Origin: Madurella fahalii | Taxonomy: Eukaryota; Ascomycota; Sordariomycetes; Sordariales | Length of the DNA: 64,000 bases | Reading direction: 5' to 3' | Assembly (NCBI GenBank): GCA_029876055.1 | Contig: CM056874.1 | Location: 2,728,001 to 2,792,000, forward strand | Shown here: positions 1 to 11,891 of the stretch, in pieces | Layout: each line of letters starts with the position of its first letter | How positions within the stretch are numbered: position 1 is the stretch's first letter | The notes under the pieces: model-generated | Databases searched by the model: none | What the model was told of the DNA's origin: nothing | Seen by the model: the letters and a program-made list of their open reading frames with translations, nothing else | Made by a program: the position numbers and the translations under genes

Positions 1-162
1 AAAAAAAAAAAAAAAACCAAAAAGAAACGAGCCGGGTATCTTTCGTCTGCACCTCAACAGCATTCTCCTCGCCCGCCTCCCATGTTCCGAGGCCGCGTGA
101 ACCCGCAGTCGTATCTCGTACCTCGTCCCAAGCAGACGATCCCCTCTCGCCGCGCCATGTCT

Positions 163-828
163 TTACTTTATATCCTTGAATAAATCCCCCCCAAACCCAC
201 TCTCATCCTGTACCCCAATTTTGGATTTGAGCTCGCTGATTTCAGGAATCATAGGCGGTGGCGGGCCCATCGGTTTTTTCTCGTCCGTGGTCGCCGGTGG
301 AGAGAGGGGAGTCGTAGTTTTGTTTACGGCACCGTCGTTGCCCCGAAGCCTCCCGAACCATCCACTAGACCGTTTCACCTTGCGCGAGTCGGCAACACTG
401 CTGTTGCCCCGGCTCTCCGGCCGCCCGTCCTGAGTGACCGCCGCATCCCCATTGGCGTAAGCGTTGTTCAGTAGGCCGCGACTGAATAGCCGGCGTATGC
501 TCCCCGGACGGTTCGACAGGGTAGGCGAGGCGGGGTTGTCTTCGGCGCGCCGTTTCGTGCCGCTCGTTGTGATACTTGATACATGCGATTTAGGTGACAA
601 GGCGCTGTCCGGCTTGCCATTGGCCGCTTTCTCTTGCTTCTCGTCCACCTTGGGCGTCTCGGGTGGTGTCGGCGCGGCTTTCTCTTCTACCGGCGACGGG
701 GCGGGTGGGGGGATATCGGTGCCGTCCGTCAACGAGCCGAACTTGAACTCTAGGGCCGGAAGCTCGAAGCGTTTGCTCGTAGTGGCTCCCGCAGGCTTGG
801 CGGTCGTGCTATTCGACCGCGACGGCAT
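163..828 (-). CDS. Hypothetical disordered protein, 221 aa
   Basis: Single-exon gene of unknown function. The protein is rich in Ser, Pro, Lys and Thr and looks mostly disordered. Three short segments look structured: a basic amphipathic stretch at residues 110-124 (SIRRLFSRGLLNNAY), a basic aromatic patch at 155-163 (SGWFGRLRG), and an ordered-looking C-terminus from about 194, after a proline run at 189-194. The layout suggests short interaction motifs in a flexible chain, but I can assign no domain. The start is the first Met of the frame, and the gene ends with TAA at 163-165. The antisense frames over it are less protein-like. I take it as real because of the clean frame and the patchwork of ordered motifs; the role is unknown. 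Confidence 0.6.
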   Translation of the reverse strand: MPSRSNSTTAKPAGATTSKRFELPALEFKFGSLTDGTDIPPPAPSPVEEKAAPTPPETPKVDEKQEKAANGKPDSALSPKSHVSSITTSGTKRRAEDNPASPTLSNRPGSIRRLFSRGLLNNAYANGDAAVTQDGRPESRGNSSVADSRKVKRSSGWFGRLRGNDGAVNKTTTPLSPPATTDEKKPMGPPPPMIPEISELKSKIGVQDESGFGGDLFKDIK

Positions 829-2775
829 GGCTAGGGCTGTAGTAGAGGCGTAGGCGCAGACGCAGGAGGGAGACTTGGTATGCTAATTCAGCAATGCAAT
901 ACAAGGCAATGCCTGGCCTGTGTGGTTGACTCCTTTGAATTGACCGGGAACGAGTGACCGTAACAAAGCAGATGTGTAAAAGGGTGGCAACCGCTGTTGT
1001 GGTCGGAAAGAGTGGATTGTCTCGCCGTCGGGAAGTTCGTAGGGAAGTTGGCTTTGCCAGGGAGGGGACGTCGATTCGCGATGGAAGCCAAATGGAAAGG
1101 AAACAGAAGGCCAGAGCAAACGGCCGGCGTGCAAGTGCCCTCAGTGGTAGCGTTCTGGGGAGCCGGGGGGCTGGTGCCGAGTGCGTTTGCGGAAAACGAA
1201 ACGGCGATCGGCGATGCTCAGCCAAGACAGGAATAAAACAGCGTCCGTGACCCGGGCAGGCAAACGCCGCTAGCACATTCAGCTAGACTGTCTTGGTTCT
1301 GGAGCCCGCAATTGGAACAATGTCTCGATGAAATATCCGTGTCTGTGATTTTGGCTCCGGCGGGCTGTCTGGGTTGAGGCAAGCTCGCAAGTGGACAGGG
1401 AGAGCGAAAGGGCCCCCAGGTAGGACAGGAGACCCCTGCTGCACCTTCGTAGACCCAGCAAGAAAAGGTGGAGACTGGCAGGAAAAGGAAGGAGGGCCTG
1501 CTGCCATCCCAAATGAGAAATGCCCCTGGTTCGGTAACTTTTGCTGCAAAAGCGGGCTGTCCCCACTGTCTTGGCCTACCGGTTTTGCAGTGGCATTCTT
1601 TGCGCCATTCACACAGCAGATGCTGCCTAAGCCATGACTCCAGCGATGAAGAGGACGGTTCTGCAAGTAATCGTTTCTAAAAGCTGGATTGGACCAAGGA
1701 CAGTCAGTTCTTTACCGTGCTGTTGAAGCCAGCTTTCGGCACCAATTACAAAGTTCCGTCGCACGGTCCGCTCCCGCCTGCAGGCGATCTGATCCTCTCC
1801 GTAGAAACCGTATGCCCGTCTCGGCAGCGGATCTCTCGAGACGATGGACCACATCTCACCATTCTCACCACTTTGGCTAGTAGATGGCTTGCAGCCGGGC
1901 TCGTTTCATCGTTGGGCCACAAAGCGAATGCGCCGCTCTGCAAGTGGATGGGAAGCAGCAAGGCCATTGGCCCACAACTGGACCTACAAGACTTTGTTGC
2001 ATAACCAGCAGGGCGCAGCGCAGCATTCAACTCCCGAGCTGCTATGGTTGCATTGACACAACCGACTCAAAGTCAGGGACTCAGCGTCAGTGATATATTA
2101 CGATGCCGTGCTGGTGGGTTACCGAGGCGGCACAGTTCCACACCCGCCTATTTTAGACAACCTACAACTCACCGTGATCGTCGTCTAGGGCATTGATCAA
2201 GCAAACCGAGACTCCCAGGTTAGCTTCGAGTGTCCCCGCACCGTCAAGCGAATGCTCGTCTCCTTCCATGTTGCCCTGGTACCTTATCCCATATGCCGGT
2301 AAAAGATATTTCCGGGTTGGAACTCAGCCGCTCACACCAGGGACTTCAGCCACGAAAGCATTCGGTGAGCTTGAAACCACCAACTATCTGTGATGGAACT
2401 CGCTCGTATTCAAGAAGGATGGGACCTCGAATTTTCCGGGCTGGGATTGCGCCGTTGGCGCGTACGTGATTCGCGTATACACGCCGTCTTGCATCTATTG
2501 CTAACTCAAAGGCGCTGATGAGTAATGTGTAAAACCGTGTTGGCTACCTTACCATGCTAGGTGCTTCTCTCCTCGCTAAGCACTGCCCAACTTCAAGCAT
2601 TGCTAGTGACGTAACGAAGCCTCCCATAGCTCCCCATCTAGACCACATCCAACAACGCCGGCCGATGTTGCGTCGCCCTACCTCCGCCCCCAACTCCTCA
2701 AACGACAAATAAGCTGCTGGGCATGGCACCCCCGGTGTCCCGCCGCTGATTCTTGATTCCAGGCTGCAGTCCCGG
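829..2775. other. Intergenic, no gene recognised
   Basis: About 1.9 kb between the upstream side of the first gene and the 3' end of ubc13. Several short open frames on both strands show no domain and no conserved-looking segment. I see no repeat or RNA gene. The part next to 828 should hold the promoter of the first gene. Confidence 0.5.
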
Positions 2776-3409
2776 CTACTTCGGAACGGCATACTGCTGT
2801 GTCCATGCTTTTGCCGTTGCGATCGCCTCCTGCTCGTCTTCCTTCCAGCTCTTGGCAACGTCGGCAGCCAGCGGGTCATCGGGATTCGGGGCGCCAAGCA
2901 GTGCTTGGATTGACAGCAGGATGGTCCGGATCTGCAGAGCGGGGGACCAGTTGTCTACATATCTGGTAAGCTTTCGACACGTATTCTGCTTCCTCTCATG
3001 TTTGCACTCACTCTTCAGGACATCGAGGCAGATGCGGCCCAGCTTGTCAACGTTGGGGTGGAAGATCTTGGTCAGGAAGCGGATCTTGGGCGGCGCCATC
3101 GGGTAGTCGTCGGGGAGGAAAAGCTCGAGTTTGAAGACTCCGCCTGTGATTGCTGTGTGAGCTGACCGACCCTATCCACTTCACGTTATTCAGGGGAGCC
3201 GGCAGCGCGCACCCTCGTATGGCGACGACGACGGCCCGTGAATCTCGACGTCGAAATATCGTAGGTTATCCTCATGCGGAACCGCGCTGATGCCGGGAAC
3301 TCTTCGCACAACAAAGTCAGACACAAATTCAACGCGGGCTTGGAGGGGTTCCGTACGGCTCGGCCATAAGCCGCTCGGTCTCCTTGATGATCCTCTTCGG
3401 TAACGCCAT
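2776..3409 (-). CDS. ubc13: Ubiquitin-conjugating enzyme E2, Ubc13 (UBE2N) type
   Basis: E2 enzyme that, paired with an Mms2-type partner, builds Lys63-linked ubiquitin chains, for example on PCNA during error-free post-replication repair. Four exons by my reading: 3409-3357, 3301-3213, 3143-3012 and 2954-2776, with introns of 55, 69 and 57 nt (donors GTACGG, GTGCGC, GTGAGT). They join in frame to 150 aa, the normal Ubc13 length. The N-terminus MALPKRIIKETERL, the HPN motif at 76-78 and the active-site Cys86 in KLGRICLDVLK are all in place. The NNWSPALQIRT stretch after the catalytic loop separates Ubc13 from other E2s. The gene is divergent from the WDR59 gene across an 849-nt spacer. Identity is very secure; exon edges follow from frame and family alignment. 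Confidence 0.95.
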
Positions 3410-4258
3410 GTCAGAAAACCTGTCTAGCAACGTATAGCACGGGCTCAATCCAGTAATATCAAAACCAGCGTCCCGAAACTATGGCGGTGGTCCTCTCCCA
3501 GGCAGCAGACGCACGCCCGATTAGGAGACAAAGGTGGGGCTGGAGCAGGCTTGCAACGTCGCAATCAGGAGGCGATGTGCGGTACGTGCTGACGAGATGT
3601 TCAGTCCAGTCAGTGTTGATGGCAGAAAGAATGCCCAGCGCAGACGCGAGATCTGGAGAAAAGCCGTTGCGTTTTCGTTGTGCGGTTGCAAAACCGACGT
3701 TGAGGAACGAACCAGATGAACGACAGGCGCAAGCCGAACCCGGGGACCAAAGTGGGATGTCGCCCGACAAGGCGTGGGGCGGTGACGCCGATAAGCGCAC
3801 AGACCAATTCCATCATCCGGAAAGCGCCGCAAGACAAGGCTTGGCGCCCTGGCCCCAATAGGTCCTTGTCCCCTGACATGAACCCTGCCCTTCAGAAGAG
3901 CCCATCCCGTCAACCTTCCCAACAGCTTCCCCATCGACTCAATCGGCGCTTGAGGCCGGCGGTGTTACATCGGCGGACTGACGAATGCCTTCCTGGTTGA
4001 CGGCGCCTAGATTCTATATAGGGACTGTGGCTACTTCTCATCATTGATAGTGCTGTCGAATTTTTTTAACGGCGAGCGCTGCGCTGCAGCTCCAGACTCT
4101 TGCGGGTCAGGTCCCTGCAGATGGCGGCGGGTTGAGAACAACTTTCAGAGCATCTGGGTTGTTACTTGAAATACTTTTGCCCCTATCGAATGACCACGGG
4201 GCAGGAGGGCAAAACGTCGCGGCCTCACAATGCCCCGCGCCTCGTGCACTTGACAGCC
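3410..4258. promoter_or_regulatory. Divergent promoter region between ubc13 and the WDR59 gene
   Basis: 849 nt holding the 5' regions of two divergent genes. A TATATA string at 4015-4020 lies about 240 nt upstream of the WDR59-type ATG and could be its TATA box. The open frames inside (for example 3481-3861) carry no recognisable protein. The TATA assignment is only a motif match. Confidence 0.4.
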
Positions 4259-7200
4259 ATGCCTCCGTCCTTCATCCGCCTCTCTGATGTTCCAAAGAAA
4301 GGAAAATCAATCAAGTCGGCCTTTGACAGCGAGAGTTTCGATGCCGATGGGACCATCCACGTAGATGGTCTGGTGGGATCCGCAACCATCTCGCCTTCCG
4401 GCCGGGATGTTGCTCTTGCATCGTGGGGATTTTCCCTTCTTCCTCCACCTCTTGCCGCATACTGATGCAACGTTCCAGACCCGAAGGCCTTGCCATCATA
4501 GACCTGGACTCGCCATGGAGCCCGCCTCGCAGGCTCAGCAGCCACGGGCTGCCTTGGCTTGTGGTCGATGTGCAATGGTCGCCCTTCGCGGCTCGTGACT
4601 ACTGGGTTGCATCCACGGCGAACCATCGCTGTCTCGTCTGGAATCTTAACAAGCGAGACGACTCATCGTCTGGCGCCATCGAACATTCCCTTCAAGCTCA
4701 CAACAGGGCCATCACCGACATTAACTTCTCTGCTCACCATCCGGACTCCCTTGCCACCTGCGCTGTCGACGGATACGTCCATTGCTGGGATCTTCGGAGG
4801 CCGAGGCAGCCAGTGCTCGCGTTCTGCGATTGGTTCGCTGGCGCCACTCAGGTCAAGTACAATCGCCAGGATCCGCACGTCCTGGCCTCTGCTCATGACC
4901 GCTGGCTTCACATATGGGACACCAGGCGAGCCGTAGAGCCCCTCAAAACCATCAGTGCTCATACGTCAAAAATCTATGGCATCGACTGGAACCGTACAAA
5001 ATCCACTTGTCTGGTCACTTGCTCCTTGGACAAGAGCATCAAGTTTTGGGACTACAGCCGGGACGAAGAGAGACCACAACGAGTCATTCGCACCGATTTC
5101 CCAGTGTGGCGAGCCCGCCATACCCCCTTTGGGTCAGGGTTGCTCGCTATGCCCCAGACAGAGCCGGGCAACTTGTACCTCTATGACCAGCGGCTCGGCC
5201 CCGACTGCCCCCGGGACGGCCCGGTCGATCCCGTGGCTGTCTTTCCGGGCCATGGCAACCACAAAGCCAAAGAGTTTCTCTGGAGAAGCCGGGGCGGCGT
5301 GAGTAACGACGGCATAGATAACCGCGAGTTCCAGTTGGTCTCTTGGGGCGAAGACAACGAGCTGCGTCTCCACAAAGTCGACCGTGGACTTCTAGAGTCT
5401 GTGGGCCACGTCCAGGGAATGCCGTTGATGAAAAACCTCATCATTACCCGGAAAGGCGCTATTTATAAGACCTTCCGCACTGTCGACGACACTGTCCACC
5501 GCGATCACCGGAGTCCCACCATGAGCGACCCCCGTCCGGGCGGCGGGCCATTCCGCACGAGTGCCCTCAGCGCCGGCCTCAATTCGGGTCTCCGTCGTGT
5601 CGGTCCGTCTTGGAGGGCGACCTCTATGAAAGCCAAGCAAAACCACAGCAAGAACATGGATAAAACGCAACTGCAGATTGGATGGATGAAGGGCATCAGC
5701 ATGTCCAAGAGGAAGTCGAGGTCGGACACCCCGGCTCGGACGGGCGCCGAGGACTCCGGTTTGTTCAGCCCAGCATACGATAATGGTTGGGATGAGCAGC
5801 CCGAGGCGATCCAAGACGAATTCCTCCGCATCAGCAATCAGCTTCCTAACGTGAAGTGGGAAAACATCGACATGGATTCGCTCACATTGAACGCCTCTCT
5901 GAAGGGCCCATGGGGCATCAATCGAGAAACCATCTTTATCAAAATCAAGGTTGATATTCCCACCAGTTACCCTAAGGGCAAAGCGCCGAGATTTTCGGTA
6001 GAGAAGTCGTCATTCATGTCAGACGAAACTCATCAAAAGCTCGAGCATGAGCTCCATGAGCTCGGAAACCGGTTTTTGCAGAGGAAGCGGAATTGCCTTT
6101 ATGAGGCCTTTACATATCTGCTGGGCGAGACGGACCTTAAGACGAGCACAGCCTTTTTCGAGAACGTCCGAGATTTCAACGACGATACGGACGCGCTAGC
6201 GGACGAGAGTTCCAGCGAAGAGGACGAGAATGATATCCCTGCGGGCGGCTCAGCGTCCATGTCGCAGGAGCTCAGCGGAAGCACGGAACTAGACCCCACC
6301 GCGACCCTGGCACCGGCTCAGCGTCCGGCTGCTCCCCCGCCGCCTAGGTTTTGCGGAGCCAGGTTCTCCAACGATGGCAGGCTCGTGTGTTTCTTCCCGA
6401 CAAAGGATGAAAAGGCGAAGGCGCCGTTCGCACTCCCTCACTTAGACACCTACCGGGAGCGGCCAAAAGGAGAGCCCACTTTCGCTGGGTTTGGGCGTCT
6501 TGCCCACGGCTCACAACCGCCTAAACATCGGCTCCATGATGAAACATCCGCAACAGAAGATCAGTCTGGGGAATCGGACGACACAGACTCGGCGACTTCC
6601 ACCGACTCTGAGCCAGCAACGGTGCACAAAATCAGCCTGTGGTACCAGCCAGGGCGTCATTTCCGGAGAACCTGGAGTGCTAACGAGTCTCTGCGTTCTA
6701 GCGGAGGTGGGACAGGCGCCGGAACGGGGACTGGCACAGGGACGAGCCGCAGGAGACCCGGCAAGCCCAAGAATATCATTTCGATATACAACCTGCAAGA
6801 CGATTTGCCATCAAAGAAGCAACTCGCTCAAAAGTATGCAATTTTTGGTGACGGCGCCGATGTGTGTAACCATAACGCGGCGGTTGCCGAGGATTTCGGA
6901 CAACCGGACCTGGCCCACGTTTGGAAATACGCAGCGCTCCTCCTTCGGAGAGACATCCCGTTGGAGATCCATGACCTCCAACTTGGAAGGCAACCGGTGC
7001 TTGTCATTGCCAGGGACGCTGTTGCGCACCCCTGGGATGCAGAGAGTAAAGTTACAAACCGCGAGTCCAGCCTGGCTGGCAGAGTCAGATGGGGCCATCA
7101 CCCTTTGGCCCGGGACATGATCAACGATCTTTTCGACTATTTCGAGAAAATAGCTGACATCCAAATGTTAGCTATGCTAGCATGCATCTTTGGCGATTAT

Positions 7201-9255
7201 TCCATGGAAGAAGAAGCGGCTATCGCAGCATCGCATCTTCCTCAGCCAAAGACGCCGCTCCCCATGAAAGCGCCCTCGTTCTCACTGGAATATTTTCCCA
7301 CGGATCCTGCGCTCTGGAACATGAACTACAAGAGCCAAGCTAGCTCGGCCATCACGACTCCAAGGACAGCCAACACCCCGGCGATGTACTCGGATTCGCA
7401 GGACTCGGATGAGATTCCAGGCGTGGTCGAGCCCAGGTCGCATTCATACTCGTGCGGAGAAACGCCGCCCAACATGGCTCGAGAACATATTAGGGAGCTT
7501 GCCCAGCAGACCCAGAGCTTGTCGACTTCTCCAAACAGCCGCTCGTTCCACCGTTCTAACTCGACAGTTGCCGCACTCGCCGCAAGCCTTCCGCGGGCGC
7601 TTGCCGGCATCGTTTCCGGGTCTCCTCCAGAGCCCATCCAGAAGCGACCGAGCCCTTCCGAGACCATTCTGAGCAACCTTGCCCCGAACGCTGTGACGTG
7701 GGCCAGCTCAACCGTCTTTGGTGGCAACGCTCCCGAGACCCCCGGAACCTCGCGCACATCGCTATCTGACGACGAATACTGGAAAGAAGACTTGTTCTCC
7801 ATGGTCCCCGTCTCCGTGTCCTGCGTGCCAGAAAACCAAGGCCTCTTTGACGACGACGGGTGGATGTCCACTTCTCTAATCGACCGTAACCGTGGGCATA
7901 TCTACTCCAACTACCGCTACGCCTACGCCGAGATGCTGCAGATGTGGGGCCAGCCGCTATCCCGCCTCGAAATCATGAAATTCGACGTCCTCAAGGAAGA
8001 CACTCTCGCGTCATCTCCCAGCAGCAGCAGCATGGTCAACGGCAAAAACAGCAATCATTACAACGACGACGACCCTGCGGGACCGAACAACACCCCCACC
8101 TTCTACTCCGCAGGCGGCGGTGGTGGCGGCGCCAACTCGCCAACGTCCCCTTTCGCCGACCGCCGCGCCCTCTTCCAAGACCTCCTCGCCTCCACCCGGG
8201 GCGTAGACGTCACCGGCTTCTGCCGCGTGCACGAGGGCGTGCCGCTCGAGCCCGCAGAGTACCTCCGCCCGACGCAGAAGGGGCACCGCGTCCATGGCGC
8301 CGTGGGGGTCTGCCACAAGTGCAGCGCCGGCACCACCACTAGCGGTAGCGCCGCCGCCGCCGTTCCGGACCTCGTCCCCCAGACGGAGATGGTCTGCGTC
8401 TACTGCTGGGACCCCGTCGTCGGCCTGTACACGCCGTGCCTGGCGTGCGGCTGCGTCAGCCACGAAGGCTGTCTGGCCGAGTGGCACGCCCTCGGCGGCG
8501 GCGAGTGCCCCGTGGGCCACGACTGCAACTGCGTCGAGGAGGCGAGTAGCGAGCATGCGGATAGCTGGCCGGGGCTGTGGGCGGCGCTGATGGGCGGGGC
8601 GTACGGCTATGAGGGTGTCGAGAGGGAGCGGGAGCGGGAGCGGGAGCGGGAGCGGGTTGGCTCGGCCGGCGGCGAGACCACTACCAGCCGGTCCAGTCTT
8701 GCGACGGTCAAGGCGGCGCAGAGGTCGAGGAGGAAGTCGGCGCCTGCCGATTCGGGCGCGTTCTCGTTTGTTGTGCGGAATGCCGCCGCCCGCCGTGCGA
8801 ACGATTGCGGCGGCACGGAGGGCACTACTACTCCTACCGCTCCTGCTGCTGCTGCCACCGCCAGATATGAGAGCAGCGGGTCGAATACTCGCCACAGTAA
8901 CGTAGTCCGGTTCCGAGAAAATGGCCGTCGGAGAGGAGGGGGTAATGGTAATGGTGGCGGAGTGGTCCAGGGCGGTGATGACAGCAGCAGCAGGGACAAC
9001 AGCGTCAGCCGGGAGAGCACCGCCTCTTCTTCTATCCAACAGGATCAGGGCCATGGCCAAGGAGTCCCGTCTTTGACTGTTACGGGCGTGCCGGGCGGGC
9101 TGCTGTCGGGCGTGAAGCCCCCTGTGAGAGGCGAGGAGCCCATTTCGGCAGCGCAGCTGAGTCTGGGAAAGAGGTTGAAGGAATCATCGCGGCCTGGGGT
9201 GCCGAGGAGGCACTCAGGGGGGCTAGCTATGTGGAAGTCGTCGGGTGGGGGATAA
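4259..9255 (+). CDS. SEA/GATOR2 complex subunit, WDR59/Sea3 (Mtc5) family
   Basis: WD40-RWD-zinc protein of the SEACAT/GATOR2 complex, which works at the vacuole or lysosome and relieves GATOR1 inhibition of TORC1 when amino acids are present. Two exons, 4259-4422 and 4479-9255, flank a 56-nt intron with donor GTGGGG and a CTGAT branch. The joint restores ALASPEGLAIIDLDSP, giving 1646 aa. WD40 blades run from about residue 60 to 420 (DVQWSPF, TCAVDGYVHCWDL, IWDTRRAVEPLKT). The RWD domain is at about 499-605 (LPNVKWENIDMDSL). A C-terminal RING-like cluster is at about 1359-1409 (CVYCWDP, CLACGCVSHEGCLAEW, CPVGHDCNC). Linkers are Ser, Pro and Gly rich. About 235 low-complexity residues, beginning with a (RE)n run near 1437, follow the zinc cluster, making the protein longer than I expect for the family. 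The start is the Met that begins the conserved N-terminus; an upstream in-frame Met exists at 4166. Confidence 0.92.
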
Positions 9256-9567
9256 TGTAATATAATTCACGGTGGTCGTTAGGCGGGGTTGGAAACCAAC
9301 TAGACACACGGATAATGTTGAGTTACTCTTTCAGTACATTTATTACCTAACCACCTCAACCTGGCCTTGCCGTTCACTTAAGGCCATGCTTCCGCAACAA
9401 GTCAGTTTTTTTTTTTTTTTTGATCACTTCACATTACACCGCACATCCGATAGTATTCAGGTCAATTTAGAAGGCCTTAGCACACCCAACGAACCCGAAT
9501 CCGGCCGAGCATCGCCCCTTCGCACAACTTAGTCTTCTCGTTGAACCCAATGCAACCCACTTACCAC
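9256..9567. other. Convergent 3' region, no gene
   Basis: 312 nt between the stop of the WDR59 gene and the stop of the converging DLH gene. It carries a run of 16 T at 9406-9421. No terminator structure or small gene is visible. Confidence 0.5.
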
Positions 9568-10492
9568 TCACGACCAATTCTTGGCGAAGAACTCCAGGAC
9601 CGTCTTGTAGCCGCGCGTGTACTCCTCTTTGACGCGGTCGTCGGACAGGTCGGATCGGGCAGCCATCCAGCCGTGGATCTGGTCCTTGAAGGACTCGACG
9701 TGCTTGGCCACCTTGAGGTTGTCCTCAAACTGCTTGACCTTGTCCTCGGGCTCCTCCTTGGACGCCAGCATGATGAACGGGATCTTGATGCCCTTGGCCT
9801 CCTCCGGGTCGACCATGGCGGGGTGGCACTCGGCGGCGATGGCGAAGGGGTTGGCCTCGGACGACGTCACCAGGCTGACCACCTTGCCGCCCCAGCAGAA
9901 CTAGAGGTGTCACGCGGTTAGCTAAGATATGGGGGGGGGCGGGGGGAGGGGATGCCGAGGGGGGGGTGGGGGGGCATATGCGGGTGGCGAGGCTGCTTAC
10001 CCCGAGGATACCCCACGACTTGATCGAGGGGTGCTTTGCGCTCAGGGCCTTGACCACCTCCGGGAGCTTGCCAGCCACGCCGGCGGGCGGGTTCTTGCCG
10101 AAGAAGGCGCCCAGGCTCTTTTGCTTCTCGGGCGTTGTGGGCGGGTACCACTCGATCGGGCAGGGCTCGCCCTTGAACCAGTCCGGGATGAAGACCTTGT
10201 ACTGCTGGTGGTGGCTCGTGGCCAGAATGTCGGCGCCCTGGACCGTCTGGTCAAAGTAGCCGAAGATGTCGTAGATGACGATAATCCCCTTGGTGGCATC
10301 GGCAGGGCCCGTGACATCTGCAGTCTGTTAGGGATACCGCTTTAGGGTTGCTCGGGTCGGGCAGCAGTCCCTACATGTCTTCATGCCGTCGACCTCGTCA
10401 TAGGAGCCCTTTGCCGTGTAGCCCGTGGTAACGACGGGTGGAATGTTGCAGCAGGCCTCATTGTGGCCGTGGCTAGCTGGCATGGTCGACAT
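9568..10492 (-). CDS. Dienelactone hydrolase family protein (AIM2/CMBL-like)
   Basis: Alpha/beta hydrolase of the DLH family; the natural substrate in fungi is not settled (carboxymethylenebutenolidase-like esterase chemistry). Three exons: 10492-10375, 10317-10001 and 9900-9568, with introns of 57 and 100 nt, give 255 aa, typical for the family. Exon 1 carries the CC...P cap region (NEACCNIPPVV). The middle exon holds the core GIIVIYDIFGY. The nucleophile is Cys147 in FCWGGK, the catalytic His is His221 in QIHGWMAAR, and the acidic partner probably lies in SKEEPED at 192-198, where the usual Asp position is not obvious. The second intron contains G runs. The frame stays open upstream to an ATG at 10702, which would add an Arg/Ser-rich leader (see findings). 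Enzyme family is secure; substrate is not. Confidence 0.9.
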
Positions 10493-11276
10493 CTTGGCGA
10501 TTGATGGTGGTACGACTCTGGATGATGATTGATTGGTAAAGAGCAGACGAGAGCTGAGTCGAGATTGGCGTGACGATAACTGAAGGCGGCTGCTGGACAA
10601 AGAACGGATGTAAGTGCCTGGCTGCGATAGGGAGATGCTTGCTGCAGGTGCGGGGTAGGTGACCCTGCTAGCCGCGAGACGGAGCTGGTTTGGTGCGGGC
10701 ATACCTCTGAACTGAGGACCTGTTTTTTCTCTCGGATAGAGATTGGTTTACGAGGGAGGAGCGCGATACCGTGAAAACGACCTTCTGAGCAAAATCCACG
10801 AACAGGTTTGCGGTTCAATGATATCTGTGGTGGGGTTCACGGCCCAGCATGGGTGCGGGGTAGCTCAAATCCCACGCATGAGCTCTGATGTCACTGCGCT
10901 GCCCGCTTGCATTTACCTAGGCCGGCTGGCCAATCACGGTACTTCTTACTGCAGCTCCCAGGAGCTTCTACCCCACCTTGGAATCTTCGATTGTGATCGT
11001 TCAACGAGCAAAACCAGGCGCCGGGGGGAAAGGGGGAGGGGCTGCAAGGGACACTCCAATGTGGTACTCGCGACAACAGGATGAAGTAGCAAATGTGTCA
11101 TCGCGGGACTTGTTTTCTTTTTTTTTTTTTGTTCTTTTTTTCCTTTTGATGTTTTTGGTCCTTTTCTCCCTGTTGCCTTAACAGCTGGAATCCACTTCAT
11201 CCTACAACACCCATCACCGTCTTAAAACGGGAAAAGCGAGGCAGAATAAACGTGGTGACCCCCCAAAATCTAACCG
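10493..11276. other. Intergenic, 5' region of the DLH gene and 3' region of the Nudix gene
   Basis: 784 nt. The part 10493-10702 is open in frame with the DLH gene and may be coding in a longer form. A T-rich stretch lies near 11110-11165. No other gene is supported. Confidence 0.45.
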
Positions 11277-11891
11277 TCACACACCAATCGTATACCCTGA
11301 CCTTTCCACATCGGCCACGGCCTTCATGACCGTCTGGATCTCGGCTTGGAAGCGCAGCGTGCTGGACACTTGTGATAGCGGTATCCATTTCGCATCTAGC
11401 TTCTCCCACTCTTCCTGAGTTCCGGAGTCCCGAGCAGCTGTGCAATCTGCCGTCGCCGCAAAGTAGTACACGATCTTTAGCGCCTCGGTCTGCGACTGCG
11501 GATCTGGGTACAGGCATGCGCCGACAAACTCGGTGCTCGGCCGACCCTCGGTAATATCTGGATTCCTCCTAACATTGCTCGGCCTCTCTGTCCTGACCGG
11601 CGTCGCCCGCGTCGCGATGTCTAGCTGGAGTGGTGTGACGTGAAGGCCGGTTTCCTCGTACGTCTCTCGGAGTGCGGCAGCAAGCATAGTCTCGTCAATA
11701 TTTCTTCTGCCCTTAGGAAGCTGGTAGAGTTTGAGCCGGTTGTTCCAGACAACCAGGACCTTGGCGTTGGGGAGATCAAGCGTTACGGTGCCGCAGGACA
11801 TTGCGATGGCGCTTGCTGGCCGGAATCCCATGCTCTTGTCGATATTATCCAGCCAGAGGACAAGCTCGGCCTCGTCCATGGAAGCGGCCAT
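11277..11891 (-). CDS. Nudix hydrolase
   Basis: Hydrolase of nucleoside diphosphates linked to another moiety; the exact substrate cannot be read from the sequence. I start it at the Met giving MAASMDEAELVLWL, for a 204-residue protein. The Nudix box runs from residue 61 to 83 (G-x5-E-x7-RETYEETGL), preceded by YQLPKGRRNIDE, which carries the metal-binding Glu residues. The beta strands before the box (VLVVWNNRLKLY) and after it (KIVYYFAATA) fit the fold. The LPKG form resembles diadenosine or diphosphoinositol polyphosphate hydrolases, but that is only a hint. The frame stays open upstream to 12086, adding 65 poorly structured residues that I treat as leader. The gene is intron-free in this model and lies tail-to-head upstream of the DLH gene. 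Confidence 0.85.
   Translation of the reverse strand: MAASMDEAELVLWLDNIDKSMGFRPASAIAMSCGTVTLDLPNAKVLVVWNNRLKLYQLPKGRRNIDETMLAAALRETYEETGLHVTPLQLDIATRATPVRTERPSNVRRNPDITEGRPSTEFVGACLYPDPQSQTEALKIVYYFAATADCTAARDSGTQEEWEKLDAKWIPLSQVSSTLRFQAEIQTVMKAVADVERSGYTIGV

Noticed and set aside
8011..9060. 349-residue minus-strand ORF antisense to the WDR59 gene
   Set aside because: Lies over the zinc cluster and low-complexity tail of a clear plus-strand gene; the composition mirrors that repeat content.
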